Shown here in pieces: positions 52,745 to 61,455 of a stretch of 64,000 bases of DNA. This DNA comes from Chitinophagales bacterium (GTDB lineage Bacteria > Bacteroidota > Bacteroidia > Chitinophagales > Chitinophagaceae): NCBI GenBank assembly GCA_017303415.1, contig JAFLBJ010000003.1:1-64000 (forward strand), in the 5' to 3' direction. A model generated the notes under the pieces. That model saw only the letters and a program-made list of their open reading frames with translations, was not told the origin of the DNA and did not search any database. Each line of letters opens with the position of its first letter. Positions within the stretch are counted from its first letter, which is position 1. Both the position numbers and the translations under genes were made by a program.

Positions 52745-52864
52745 TGGATGACGGATGACAGATGACCGATGACGGATGACGGATGACAGTAATGTAACAT
52801 GGGACTTCAGTCATCGGTCCTCAGTCATCCGTCATCAGTCATCCGTCATCGGTCATCCGTCATC
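52745..52864. repeat. Inverted repeat built of GGATGAC heptamers
   Basis: The left arm 52745-52789 is a run of GGATGAC/AGATGAC/CGATGAC units and the right arm 52808-52864 is its complement (GTCATCC, GTCATCA, GTCATCG). The centre is about 18 bases. The right end is 45 bases before the GGGP synthase start. Same design as 13613-13686. Confidence 0.9.
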
Positions 52865-52909
52865 TACCTCGCAACAACCAAAAAAAAATCGCATTTTTGT
52901 ACTCTACCG

Positions 52910-53659
52910 ATGAATACATACAAGACATTAACAGACCGGAAAGAGAATGGGAAAAAATCCTTTGCCGTACTAATCGATCCTGATAAGGTAGATGAGGATT
53001 CCCTTCGGCGATTGATCGATCTGGCCCATGAAGCTAGGGTGGACTATTTTTTGGTCGGTGGCAGTCTGGTCATTTCTACCTATCTCGACGAGTGTGTCCA
53101 GTTCATAAAGAAGCACAGTTCTATTCCCGTCATACTTTTCCCGGGAAGTTCCGCACAGGTAACTCCCTATGCAGACGCGTTGCTATACTTATCCCTGATT
53201 TCAGGACGCAATCCTGAATTATTGATCGGCCAACACGTTGTATCTGCACCCTTTGTCCGTAAAAGCGGTTTAGAGATCATGTCCACCGGTTATATCGTGG
53301 TCGATGGCGGTGCCCCCACCACGGTTTCTTATATCAGTAATGCCAGTCCTATACCCGCTGATAAAAGCGAGATCGCGATGTGTACCGCAATGGCGGGAGA
53401 AATGCTGGGCATGAAACTGATCTATATGGATGCGGGAAGCGGTGCCCGAAAACCGATCACCGAATCCATGATTGAAAAAGTAGCTTCTTCTATTTCCGTT
53501 CCGCTGATCGTAGGAGGTGGCATCACAGATCCGGAAAAAGCATATTTAAACTGCCGGGCAGGCGCCGATGTGATCGTGGTGGGAAATGCGATTGAGAAAG
53601 ATCCGGCGCTTATCAGGGATATGTCTGCTGCTGTTCATAGCGGCTCTCGGGTAAAATAA
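52910..53659 (+). CDS. Geranylgeranylglyceryl phosphate synthase family protein
   Basis: A 249-residue TIM-barrel prenyltransferase. It joins a polyprenyl diphosphate to glycerol-1-phosphate. The motifs FAVLIDPDKVDEDSL, FLVGGSLV, LFPGSSAQV, SRxPE-like SGRNPELLIGQH, STGYIVVDGG, YMDAGSGARKPI, VGGGITDPEKA and GADVIVVGNAIE are the archaeal-type GGGP family. In Bacteroidota the natural product is uncertain. The ATG at 52910 is chosen, since the upstream open frame begins inside the inverted repeat. It is transcribed alone. Confidence 0.92.
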   Translation: MNTYKTLTDRKENGKKSFAVLIDPDKVDEDSLRRLIDLAHEARVDYFLVGGSLVISTYLDECVQFIKKHSSIPVILFPGSSAQVTPYADALLYLSLISGRNPELLIGQHVVSAPFVRKSGLEIMSTGYIVVDGGAPTTVSYISNASPIPADKSEIAMCTAMAGEMLGMKLIYMDAGSGARKPITESMIEKVASSISVPLIVGGGITDPEKAYLNCRAGADVIVVGNAIEKDPALIRDMSAAVHSGSRVK

Positions 53660-53683
53660 GAAATTATAAATATTTATTATTTC

Positions 53684-54967
53684 TCAAAGCTCCTCGACCT
53701 TAACACGCGCCGGTGTATCCTTTCCTGAAATAATCGTTCTTGAACTCAATGCGATGGCCTGGATCACTTTGGTCATATTCTCCAGGTCAAGCGTTTCCAC
53801 ATGATCCGATACTTTATGGTAATGCGGTTCATTCTCCATTTTGGCGGTGGAAATCGTATGCGCCGGAACACCTAAGCGCGCCAGTGTAGCATTGTCTGAA
53901 CGGAAGAACAGATTCTGCGTGGGATAGGGATCAGGATAAAAAGTAAAATCCGTTCCTTCAAGGTTCTTTTGCAAAATGGCCCCCATATCCGTGCGTTCAT
54001 ACCCCGTGATATACGCGGAGTTCTTGCCCCATTTGCTTTCCGTCCCATTCATTTCAATATTAAACATGGCCATCACCTTCGCCGGTTCGAATTGCCGGGA
54101 GAAATATTGTGAGCCAAAGCCACCCACTTCTTCTGCCGTAAAGGCCGCAAAGATCAGGGTACGTTCATTATTTCCCAGTGCCTTGAAATATTTTGCCAAT
54201 AAGATCACCGAGGTGGTACCGGCTGCATCATCATTCGCGCCATTGTAGATCGAATCGCCATTGACCGGTTTCCCGATACCGATATGATCATAGTGACCCG
54301 AGAAGATCACATATTCGTCTTTCTTGCTTTTACCGGGTAAAATTCCCACCACATTGGCGAGCTTTTGTTCTATGATCTCATGCTTGGCTTCAAAGGCAAA
54401 AGTTGATGGATCACTATCGGTAAGCACGAATACCACACTTGATTCGGATTTGAACAATCCCCTTTTCAATCCGGTAAGCCGGCCAAAATTGGCGCCCAAC
54501 GAAGTGGGCACGAATACGATCCTGTTCTTTCCGGCACTTGCCAGACTGCGTGCTTCGCGGAGTAAATTGGCATTGGGGGCCATCTTTATTCTTTCGTACC
54601 CCGATCCTTCATTGAGTTGAAGTTCCGGTTTGCAGGTAACAACGATGAGGTTCTTGGTCTCTATTTGCACTCCATCCAAAACACCTGTAGCGCTGATGAA
54701 TTTGGGCTGAACCATTACAAAGGATTGCAGATAGGAGCCGCTATTATTCAGCGTTTGGAGTCCGGTAGCTTTGAATTCATTGGCAATAAAATCGGCGGCT
54801 TTGTCAATTTCCGGAGAAAAAGTGCGGCGGCCTTTGAGTTCATCGGCAGCGAGAAAGGTTTCAATACGGCGAACTTCATTTACATTGATGATCTGGTCAA
54901 TGTTCTGGGAAAAGATTTGCTGGGAAAGAAGGAAAAAGAACAGGAAAAACGAAGCTTGTTTTCTCAT
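53684..54967 (-). CDS. M28 family metallopeptidase
   Basis: A 427-residue secreted aminopeptidase-like protein with a signal peptide (MRKQASFFLFFFLLSQQIFSQ). The M28 metal site can be traced: FSGHYDHIG, GANDDAAGT, AAFTAEEVGG and PHYHKVSDH (second half). The fourth ligand position has IEMNG, where DM is usual. It should cut peptides in the periplasm or outside. The 45-bp gap to the LytTR gene upstream suggests it may share a transcript with the two-component system, though no link is implied. Confidence 0.85.
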   Translation of the reverse strand: MRKQASFFLFFFLLSQQIFSQNIDQIINVNEVRRIETFLAADELKGRRTFSPEIDKAADFIANEFKATGLQTLNNSGSYLQSFVMVQPKFISATGVLDGVQIETKNLIVVTCKPELQLNEGSGYERIKMAPNANLLREARSLASAGKNRIVFVPTSLGANFGRLTGLKRGLFKSESSVVFVLTDSDPSTFAFEAKHEIIEQKLANVVGILPGKSKKDEYVIFSGHYDHIGIGKPVNGDSIYNGANDDAAGTTSVILLAKYFKALGNNERTLIFAAFTAEEVGGFGSQYFSRQFEPAKVMAMFNIEMNGTESKWGKNSAYITGYERTDMGAILQKNLEGTDFTFYPDPYPTQNLFFRSDNATLARLGVPAHTISTAKMENEPHYHKVSDHVETLDLENMTKVIQAIALSSRTIISGKDTPARVKVEEL

Positions 54968-55012
54968 TGATCTGGTATTGAAGAATTATTTATTCTCAGC
55001 GGTAAAACAAAT

Positions 55013-55741
55013 TTAAAGGCTCATCATTTCTTTAAACTTCACTGTTTGCCTCCGGCTCACTTCGATCTTTTCACCGCCTTTTAATTCAATCAGCAGACCG
55101 CCATTGAAATAGGGTTCGATCTTATCGATCAGACGCAGGTTGACAATGTGTTTACGATTGGCGCGAAAGAAAACTTTCTCATCCAGTCTTTCTTCCAGTG
55201 CATTGAGTGATTTCAGGATCAGGGGTTTGTTGGGGCCAAAAAATACCTTGGCATAATTGCCCACGCTTTCAAACAAGCGGATATCCGAGAGTTTGACAAA
55301 CCAGCATTTCTCCCCGTCTTTTACAAATACCTGATCATGTTCACTCAGCAGGCTGCGGTTATAATTTTCACCAATGGGCAACCCTTCTTTGATCTCAATC
55401 TGGTGTAACTTCTGAATGGCATCGGCCAATCGCTTGGGTTCAACGGGTTTCAACAAATAATCGAGCGCATTGACCTCAAAGGCCTTTAGTGCATATTCGT
55501 CATAGGCCGTGGTGAATATTACATGGGGAGCCCTGTCGAGTTCTGAGAGCAGGTCGAAACCGGTCTTACCAGGCATTTGAATATCGAGAAAAACCAGATC
55601 GGGTTGCAGGGAGTCAATTTTTTGAAGCCCTTCTTCGGCATTGGTGGCTTCATCAATAACCTCGATCTCGGGAAATTCCTGGAGCAACTTGCGTAATTCG
55701 GAGCGTGCCAGGCGTTCATCATCAATGATTATCGCTTTCAT
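55013..55741 (-). CDS. LytTR-family response regulator
   Basis: A 242-residue regulator. The receiver domain (residues 1-120) has the acidic pair DDE, phosphorylated aspartate in DLVFLDIQMPG, and the KPV switch lysine. It is followed by a LytTR DNA-binding domain (residues about 140-240, KCWFVKLSDIRLFESVGNYAKVFF, FRANRKHIVNLRLI). It partners the histidine kinase encoded 17 bp upstream. The ATG at 55741 (MKAIIIDDE) is preferred over the ATG at 55747, but either is possible. Confidence 0.93.
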   Translation of the reverse strand: MKAIIIDDERLARSELRKLLQEFPEIEVIDEATNAEEGLQKIDSLQPDLVFLDIQMPGKTGFDLLSELDRAPHVIFTTAYDEYALKAFEVNALDYLLKPVEPKRLADAIQKLHQIEIKEGLPIGENYNRSLLSEHDQVFVKDGEKCWFVKLSDIRLFESVGNYAKVFFGPNKPLILKSLNALEERLDEKVFFRANRKHIVNLRLIDKIEPYFNGGLLIELKGGEKIEVSRRQTVKFKEMMSL

Positions 55742-55758
55742 GTGCATGTGTATGTGAT

Positions 55759-56814
55759 TTATTGGGCAACCGGGATATGGACCCGGGCCTCCACCAGTTG
55801 CGGGGAGATCTGCCTGATATCAAAATGTGCTTTGTCGCCATAGAGCAGGTTGATCCGGTTCACCGTACTTGAAATACCAAAACCTTCCTGGTCCACGGTA
55901 TGTCCATTGAGGGTACCTGTATTCTGAACGATCAACTCGTGGAAATCCTCCCTAAAATCAGAGATAACGCGTACCACCCCGCCATCTACCCGGCGACTAA
56001 TGCCGTGTTTGATGGCATTTTCCACCAGGGTTTGCAACATCATTGGAGGTACGGGTTGTAAGAGGGTGTCTTCATCGATCTCGTATTCCACTTTCAACCG
56101 GTCTTCAAAACGCATATTTTCCAGGGCCAGATAATCCTTTACAATATTCAACTCTTTTTCAAAAGGCACCAATTCCAATTTCTCTGTTTGCATACTGCTC
56201 CGCAGGATATTGCTGAGTTCGGTGATGGCGGTACGGGCCCGGCCAGGGTTCTCATCAATAAGGGCGCGAATGCTATTGAGCGAATTGAAAATGAAATGGG
56301 GATTGATATGGGCCTTGATGGTCTTTAGCTCCAGTTCTTTGACCAGGGCTTCCAGCCGAAGGGTATCGAGTTGTTGCCGCTGGCTCTTGGAAATGTAATG
56401 GTACATGAAGTAGATACAGTTCCAGATAAACAGGTATATAAAAGAGTAGAAGGTATTGGTAAGGATCACTTTGTGCATGGCGATCGCCTTTTCGCTACCC
56501 CGTTCCATGGGGGAAAGTCCAAAAGCCCGCTGGAGGTAGGATTCCGCCACGCCAACAATAAAAGCAAAGATCAGGGTGATAAAAAAGAAGTTGAGAATCT
56601 GCCGGTTGAGGGGTTTCATCAATACCCCGGCCGATACGATCACCATCCGCATGAGGTGGGAAAGCATGATACCCAGTGACACATAGATCAACAGGCGATA
56701 ATAGAACTTCTCCTCCCCGATATTATTGAAAACAAAGGCAAAAAAGATATTGATCAGGGTGAACATCCCCCACCCGATCATCTGGAATATCCAGTATTTT
56801 CTCGCATTAGACAT
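55759..56814 (-). CDS. LytS-type sensor histidine kinase
   Basis: A 351-residue membrane kinase. Four predicted helices (residues about 10-170, starting WIFQMIGWGMFTLINIFFAFVF) precede a His_kinase domain with the phosphorylated histidine in INPHFIFNSLNSIRALI and the ATP-binding domain (LENMRFEDRLKVEYEID, MMLQTLVENAIKHGI, GFGISSTVNRINLLYG). It senses an unknown signal and acts on the LytTR regulator. The ATG at 56814 is used; the longer open frame to 56886 would swallow a TAATTTTG -7 element at 56835-56842. Confidence 0.92.
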   Translation of the reverse strand: MSNARKYWIFQMIGWGMFTLINIFFAFVFNNIGEEKFYYRLLIYVSLGIMLSHLMRMVIVSAGVLMKPLNRQILNFFFITLIFAFIVGVAESYLQRAFGLSPMERGSEKAIAMHKVILTNTFYSFIYLFIWNCIYFMYHYISKSQRQQLDTLRLEALVKELELKTIKAHINPHFIFNSLNSIRALIDENPGRARTAITELSNILRSSMQTEKLELVPFEKELNIVKDYLALENMRFEDRLKVEYEIDEDTLLQPVPPMMLQTLVENAIKHGISRRVDGGVVRVISDFREDFHELIVQNTGTLNGHTVDQEGFGISSTVNRINLLYGDKAHFDIRQISPQLVEARVHIPVAQ

Positions 56815-56834
56815 TATTACTATAAATATAGAGT

Positions 56835-56842
56835 CAAAATTA
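56835..56842 (-). promoter_or_regulatory. Bacteroidetes -7 element of the LytS/LytTR operon
   Basis: On the minus strand TAATTTTG fits TAnnTTTG, 20 bases before the kinase ATG at 56814. This supports that start and a two-gene operon. Confidence 0.5.
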
Positions 56843-56994
56843 TAAGATTCGACCCCCCCTGCCGTTTTTCTTTTGACCAGTGGCAAATTGGGTCATTAAA
56901 TGGAGAAATGGGCCAACCTATTTTATGGAAAATTGTTAAAACACCCCTGTTACTGGTATAAAACATTAATTTTACGCCGTTTAAACCGCCACAC

Positions 56995-58917
56995 ATGGAA
57001 ATTACTCCCGGACCGCTCTTACGCACCATCGGCTCTCCCGAGGACCTTAAAAAGATCCCCCGGGAAAAGCTTCATCAGGTCTGTGATGAACTCAGGCAAT
57101 ACATCATTGATGTGGTGAGCGTACACGGCGGACATTTTGGGGCCAGTCTCGGTGTGGTGGAACTTACTGTCGCCCTTCACTACATTTACAATACTCCTTA
57201 TGACCAGTTGGTTTGGGACGTAGGCCACCAGGCCTATGGCCACAAGATCCTGACCGGTCGTCGCGATAATTTTGCTTCCAATCGGAAATATAAAGGCCTG
57301 AGTGGCTTTCCCAAACGTTCGGAAAGTGAGTACGATACTTTTGGGGTGGGCCACTCCTCTACGTCTATTTCTGCCGCCCTCGGGATGGCCATGGCCGCCC
57401 ATTATAAAGGGGAAACCGACCGCAAGTCCATTGCCGTGATCGGCGACGGGGCCATGACCGCCGGTCTTGCCTTCGAAGCCATGAACCACGCCGGGGTGAC
57501 GGATGCCGATATGCTCATTGTGCTGAACGATAACTGTATGAGCATTGACCCCAATGTGGGGGCTTTAAAAGGCTATCTGACGGATATCTCCACCTCCTAT
57601 ACCTACAACAAGATCCGGGATGATGTTTGGAATATGCTGGGAAAATTGCCCGTAGGAAAGAACTTCTCCCGGGAAATGGCCAGCAAGCTCGAAGCCAGTG
57701 TAAAAGGAATGGTAAACAAGAGCAGTAACCTCTTTGAATCGCTCAACCTGCGTTATTTCGGGCCGATTGACGGCCATAATATCGCCAAACTGGTGGATAC
57801 CCTGAAAGACCTCAGGAATATTCCGGGTCCAAAGCTGCTCCATGTGGTGACCGTTAAAGGAAAAGGTTATGCCCTGGCGGAAAAAGACCAGACCAAGTGG
57901 CATGCACCCGGTCTGTTTGACAAGATCACCGGTGAGATCCAGAAAAAAACATTTGATCTTCCCCAACCTCCCAAATACCAGGATGTATTTGGGCATACCA
58001 TGGTGGAACTGGCCGAGAAGAATGACAAAGTGTTTGGTATTACGCCGGCCATGCCTTCGGGCTGCTCGCTAAAGATCATGATGGAGAAAATGCCTGATCG
58101 GGCATTTGACGTAGGTATTGCCGAGCAACATGCGGTGACCGTAAGTGCGGGAATGGCTACCCAGGGCCTCCGGGTCTTTTGCAATATTTATTCTTCCTTT
58201 ATGCAAAGGGCCTATGATATGGTGGTGCATGATGTAGCCATCCAGAAACTGCCGGTTGTGTTCTGTCTCGACAGGGCCGGGCTGGTTGGAGAAGATGGAC
58301 CCACCCACCATGGAGCCTATGATATAGCCTATATGCGTTGCATCCCCAACCTGGTGATCAGCGCCCCCATGAATGAAAGTGAATTGCGGAACCTGATGTT
58401 TACCGCCCAGCTGGAATCCACCCAATTGCCAATGGTGATCCGTTATCCCAGAGGAGAAGGGGTAATGCCGGAGTGGAGAACAGAAATGAAAGAGATAACC
58501 ATCGGAAAAGGCCGGACATTACGGGAAGGTACCGGTATCGCGATCCTGAGCCTGGGTCACCCGGGCAACTTCGCTGTTAATGCGATCCGTGAATTACGCA
58601 ATGACGGGCTCAACCCCGGTCATTTTGATATGCGCTTTGTAAAACCCCTTGACGAAGCATTACTCCATCATATATGCCAACACTATCCCAAACTGGTAAC
58701 CGTGGAAGACGGAACTGTGACCGGAGGTTTTGGCTCTGCCATTCTGGAATTCATGGCTGAAAATGGATACAAAAATGAGGTCCGCATCCTGGGTATCCCC
58801 GACCGGATCGTAGAACATGGTACACTTAAGGAACTTTACAGAGAGTGTGGGTATGATGCACTGGCTATCGTAGAGGCCGTGCGCGAAATGATGGGGGAGA
58901 AAGTTACCGTGAAATAA
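56995..58917 (+). CDS. dxs: 1-Deoxy-D-xylulose-5-phosphate synthase
   Basis: A 640-residue thiamine diphosphate enzyme that starts the MEP pathway to isoprenoids from pyruvate and glyceraldehyde 3-phosphate. The ThDP motif starts with GDGAMTAG near residue 150 and continues through NDNCMSIDPNVG. The catalytic glutamate and histidine are in FDVGIAEQHAVT (near 373), and EDGPTHHGAYD is present. The length is that of the family. It supplies precursors also used by the neighbouring GGGP synthase, but that is a pathway link, not an operon. Confidence 0.97.
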   Translation: MEITPGPLLRTIGSPEDLKKIPREKLHQVCDELRQYIIDVVSVHGGHFGASLGVVELTVALHYIYNTPYDQLVWDVGHQAYGHKILTGRRDNFASNRKYKGLSGFPKRSESEYDTFGVGHSSTSISAALGMAMAAHYKGETDRKSIAVIGDGAMTAGLAFEAMNHAGVTDADMLIVLNDNCMSIDPNVGALKGYLTDISTSYTYNKIRDDVWNMLGKLPVGKNFSREMASKLEASVKGMVNKSSNLFESLNLRYFGPIDGHNIAKLVDTLKDLRNIPGPKLLHVVTVKGKGYALAEKDQTKWHAPGLFDKITGEIQKKTFDLPQPPKYQDVFGHTMVELAEKNDKVFGITPAMPSGCSLKIMMEKMPDRAFDVGIAEQHAVTVSAGMATQGLRVFCNIYSSFMQRAYDMVVHDVAIQKLPVVFCLDRAGLVGEDGPTHHGAYDIAYMRCIPNLVISAPMNESELRNLMFTAQLESTQLPMVIRYPRGEGVMPEWRTEMKEITIGKGRTLREGTGIAILSLGHPGNFAVNAIRELRNDGLNPGHFDMRFVKPLDEALLHHICQHYPKLVTVEDGTVTGGFGSAILEFMAENGYKNEVRILGIPDRIVEHGTLKELYRECGYDALAIVEAVREMMGEKVTVK

Positions 58918-58936
58918 ACACCTCGCTTTAAATAAA

Positions 58937-59056
58937 ACCACAGAGACACAGAGTTTATAAGTTTCTCGCTGCGTACGCTAAGAGGCAACGATCGCAACGA
59001 ATGTTTCAACTTTGCGCGCGCCGCGAGAAATAATAAAACGATGTGTCTCTGTGGTT
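58937..59056. repeat. Composite inverted repeat, CCACAGAGACACAGAG outer arms
   Basis: Outer arms ACCACAGAGACACAGAG and GTGTCTCTGTGGT enclose a second stem, TTTCTCGCTGCG with CGCGCGCCGCGAGAAA, and a short GAACGTTGC-rich centre. It fills the gap between convergent dxs and the OsmC gene. The outer arm motif also occurs within repeat copies A (200-225) and B (970-985), always next to TTATAA. Confidence 0.85.
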
Positions 59057-59076
59057 AATCAATAAATCTTGACCTA

Positions 59077-59487
59077 CTACACCAGTCCTGCTTCCATCGT
59101 GATCTCCGTCTTCAGCAACAAACTGATCGGGCAATTGGCTTTGGCTTCGGCTGCACACTCCGCAAATTTAGCCGCATCGATCCCGGGCACCGAAGCTTTC
59201 ACTTCAAGATGACTATTGGTGATGGAGCCACTTTCGAGGGTGATGGTGCATTTCGTATCGATACTGGCGGGTGTAAATCCGGCCGCACCAAGTACAAAAC
59301 TCAATTTCATGGAGAAACATCCGGCGTGGGCGGCGGCTACCAATTCTTCGGGATTGGTAAATGTGCCATCCTCAAAACGGCTGCGGAAATCATACGATGT
59401 ATTTTCCAATACTTTGGACTTGGAGGTCAGCGTACCGCTGCCTTCTTTTCCGGATCCTTGCCAGTTGGCGCTTGCGTAACTCTTCAT
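59077..59487 (-). CDS. OsmC/Ohr family hydroperoxide-reducing protein
   Basis: A 136-residue peroxidase-like protein. The two reactive cysteines of the family are in AAHAGCFSMKLSF and EAKANCPIS. The substrate is organic or lipid hydroperoxides; OsmC and Ohr subtypes cannot be separated with confidence here, and length and start (MKSYASANWQGSGKEG) favour the OsmC-like YhfA/OsmC group. It lies 28 bp downstream of scpA in the same direction. Confidence 0.9.
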   Translation of the reverse strand: MKSYASANWQGSGKEGSGTLTSKSKVLENTSYDFRSRFEDGTFTNPEELVAAAHAGCFSMKLSFVLGAAGFTPASIDTKCTITLESGSITNSHLEVKASVPGIDAAKFAECAAEAKANCPISLLLKTEITMEAGLV

Positions 59488-59515
59488 TGGTTATTATATT
59501 TTAAAAATGAGGTAA

Positions 59516-60319
59516 TCAGGATTGTGTGGGCCCTTCGGGTAGTCTTTCTGCTTCCAGTTCAGCTATCCGGTTTTCAGGCTCGTTGTATTCAATGATAAAA
59601 TTATTCATTCCTTCCCCGATCATGATCTTAAGGAATTTCTGCTGCACCAATTCCAGCATCGCCAGGAAGGTGAAGATCGCATGTACGCGATTCTCGCAGT
59701 TTGAAAATATTTTTTCAAACGCCATGGTACGTTGCTCTCTGGCCTGCTCGAGCATGTAATCACGGCTTCCTTCCATGGTATAATTGTACCGGGTAACAGT
59801 GTGTACCGGTTTATTGTTCCGGTCGTGGAGCTTCTGCATCACCCGCTCAAACACTTTCATCAGCTTGTACAAGGTCACGGTTTGAATCTCCGTTCCCTCT
59901 CCTTCTTCTTCCCCGATACCCGTCAATTCGCGGTGGATATTTCCGCGTTTCACCATCAGCATACGAATGGCCTCCATTTCAGCCATCTCAGCGGCAGCTT
60001 CTTTGTATTTCTTGTATTCCAGGATTTTGTTTACCAACTCCTGGCGCGGGTCGATCTCATTGCCCTGGTCGTCAATCTCCTTACGGGGCAGGAGCATTTT
60101 AGCCTTGATCCGCATCAGGGTGGAGATAAAGAGAATGAACTCACTGGATAATTCGATGTTCAGTTGCTCCTGGCCATGTATATAATCCAGAAACTCATTT
60201 GTGATCCGTGTAATGGGAATATTGTAAATATCCAGCTCATCCCTTTCAATAAAGAAAAGGAGCAGGTCAAATGGTCCTTCGAACTGGGGAAGTTTGATCT
60301 GGTACGTTTCGTTGTTCAC
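59516..60319 (-). CDS. scpA: Segregation and condensation protein A
   Basis: A 267-residue ScpA kleisin that links SMC heads in the condensin complex. The N-terminal YQIKLPQFEGPFDLLLFFIERDELDIYNIPI motif, the middle acidic-linker region and the C-terminal winged-helix part (AIFTFLAMLELVQQKFL) are all present. scpB and smc are outside the window. It has the usual length. A hairpin terminator of the previous gene lies 25 bp upstream. Confidence 0.93.
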   Translation of the reverse strand: MNNETYQIKLPQFEGPFDLLLFFIERDELDIYNIPITRITNEFLDYIHGQEQLNIELSSEFILFISTLMRIKAKMLLPRKEIDDQGNEIDPRQELVNKILEYKKYKEAAAEMAEMEAIRMLMVKRGNIHRELTGIGEEEGEGTEIQTVTLYKLMKVFERVMQKLHDRNNKPVHTVTRYNYTMEGSRDYMLEQAREQRTMAFEKIFSNCENRVHAIFTFLAMLELVQQKFLKIMIGEGMNNFIIEYNEPENRIAELEAERLPEGPTQS

Positions 60320-60334
60320 ACTGCTCGGTTTGGC

Positions 60335-60370
60335 ATTAAAAATAATATCCCGTTGTTAAGACGGGATATT
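60335..60370 (-). terminator. Intrinsic terminator of the first DUF3078 gene
   Basis: Minus-strand stem AATATCCCGT and ACGGGATATT (60361-60370 and 60344-60353), 7-base loop, then ATTTTTAA. It ends transcription before scpA. Confidence 0.82.
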
Positions 60371-60392
60371 ACGAAGGTATGTAAAGATTTTC

Positions 60393-61334
60393 TTACAACT
60401 TCACGCCTACTCCCACACCCAGCATGGAATGTAACTGAGCAGCGGGTTTATTGCGCAGGGCGCCAAATTGCTTCTGGTCGTCGTCATAGATCATGTCAAA
60501 GCTATAGGTTACCATCAGCCAGTTGTTGACTTTCATGGTTACCAGGCTGTTCAGGAAAACATCCATGTTCCAGGGCTCTCTGTCGATATAATCAGAGAAT
60601 ACATCGAGGCGGGCGCGGAAACCAACGTTTTTGAACAATTCTTTTTTAGCATAGGCTGCAGAAACCATGGCACCAATTTCGCCATCTACTTTGCGCTCAG
60701 GGTCTACTCCATATTTATCGGCAAGGGAGCGTTCAGTCGATCCATCGGGTTTCAAACCACCCTGATAGTTATAACTATAGGGACGGTTGGTGGTTACTAC
60801 CAAACGGGCCATGGCCGGAGTAAAGAAGATGGAGAGATCACCCGTTTTGCATGGTTTCCACTCAAAACCGGGGGCAGCCGTGATATAACCTGGCGCCATG
60901 ATACCGGAGATCCTTCTTTTGGGTGTTTCGGTGTAGTCAAAACCATCGCTGAACTGGGTACGGAGGTTGAACCAACCAGCCAGGTTTACTTTTTTGCTGA
61001 TGGAATAACCATATTTGGAAACGATATCTATCTTATCCTGTGATTTTCGGACACCAGTTGTAGTAGTATTTTGCATACCGTATGCCAGGTCGGTGTAAGT
61101 ATCCCAGGCATGACGTCCGTCTTTGAATTCGGACAGAACAAAAACACGGGCGGAACCCTGGAAAGAAAAACGTTCGGCACCCGGAGACCAGTTGCGACTA
61201 CCACCCTGACCAAAGGCCAAAGAGAGATAGCCACTATGCTTCCAATGTTCATTTTTCTTTTTAGTTGTCTTCGTCTGAGCCAGTAATGAAAAGGAAATAA
61301 ATAGTACAGAGAACGTAAAAATTAATTTTCTCAT
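60393..61334 (-). CDS. DUF3078 family outer-membrane-like protein, copy 1
   Basis: A 313-residue secreted protein (signal ends near LLAQTKTT). It is built mostly of amphipathic beta strands with alternating aromatic residues (GYLSLAFGQGGSRNWSPGAERFSFQGSARVFV, DWNTYTDLAYGMQNTT-like), as in DUF3078 proteins, which may be outer-membrane beta barrels. The C-terminus ends in a hydrophobic pattern. Its function is unknown. It is followed 121 bp away by a paralog of similar size. A -7 element TATCTTTG lies at 61378-61385 on the minus strand. Confidence 0.85.
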   Translation of the reverse strand: MRKLIFTFSVLFISFSLLAQTKTTKKKNEHWKHSGYLSLAFGQGGSRNWSPGAERFSFQGSARVFVLSEFKDGRHAWDTYTDLAYGMQNTTTTGVRKSQDKIDIVSKYGYSISKKVNLAGWFNLRTQFSDGFDYTETPKRRISGIMAPGYITAAPGFEWKPCKTGDLSIFFTPAMARLVVTTNRPYSYNYQGGLKPDGSTERSLADKYGVDPERKVDGEIGAMVSAAYAKKELFKNVGFRARLDVFSDYIDREPWNMDVFLNSLVTMKVNNWLMVTYSFDMIYDDDQKQFGALRNKPAAQLHSMLGVGVGVKL

Positions 61335-61377
61335 ACAGTTAGTTGTTTTTGATACGCCGGCTTTCTCAGGCCGAAGC

Positions 61378-61385
61378 CAAAGATA
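61378..61385 (-). promoter_or_regulatory. Bacteroidetes -7 element of the first DUF3078 gene
   Basis: TATCTTTG on the minus strand matches TAnnTTTG, 43 bases before the gene start at 61334. It suggests the two DUF3078 genes are transcribed separately. Confidence 0.5.
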
Positions 61386-61455
61386 ATGGTTTAATCGTTT
61401 CGGTGAATGAAATGCCGAATTTTTCAGAAAGGTATCATTTTCAGCGAGTTATCCG

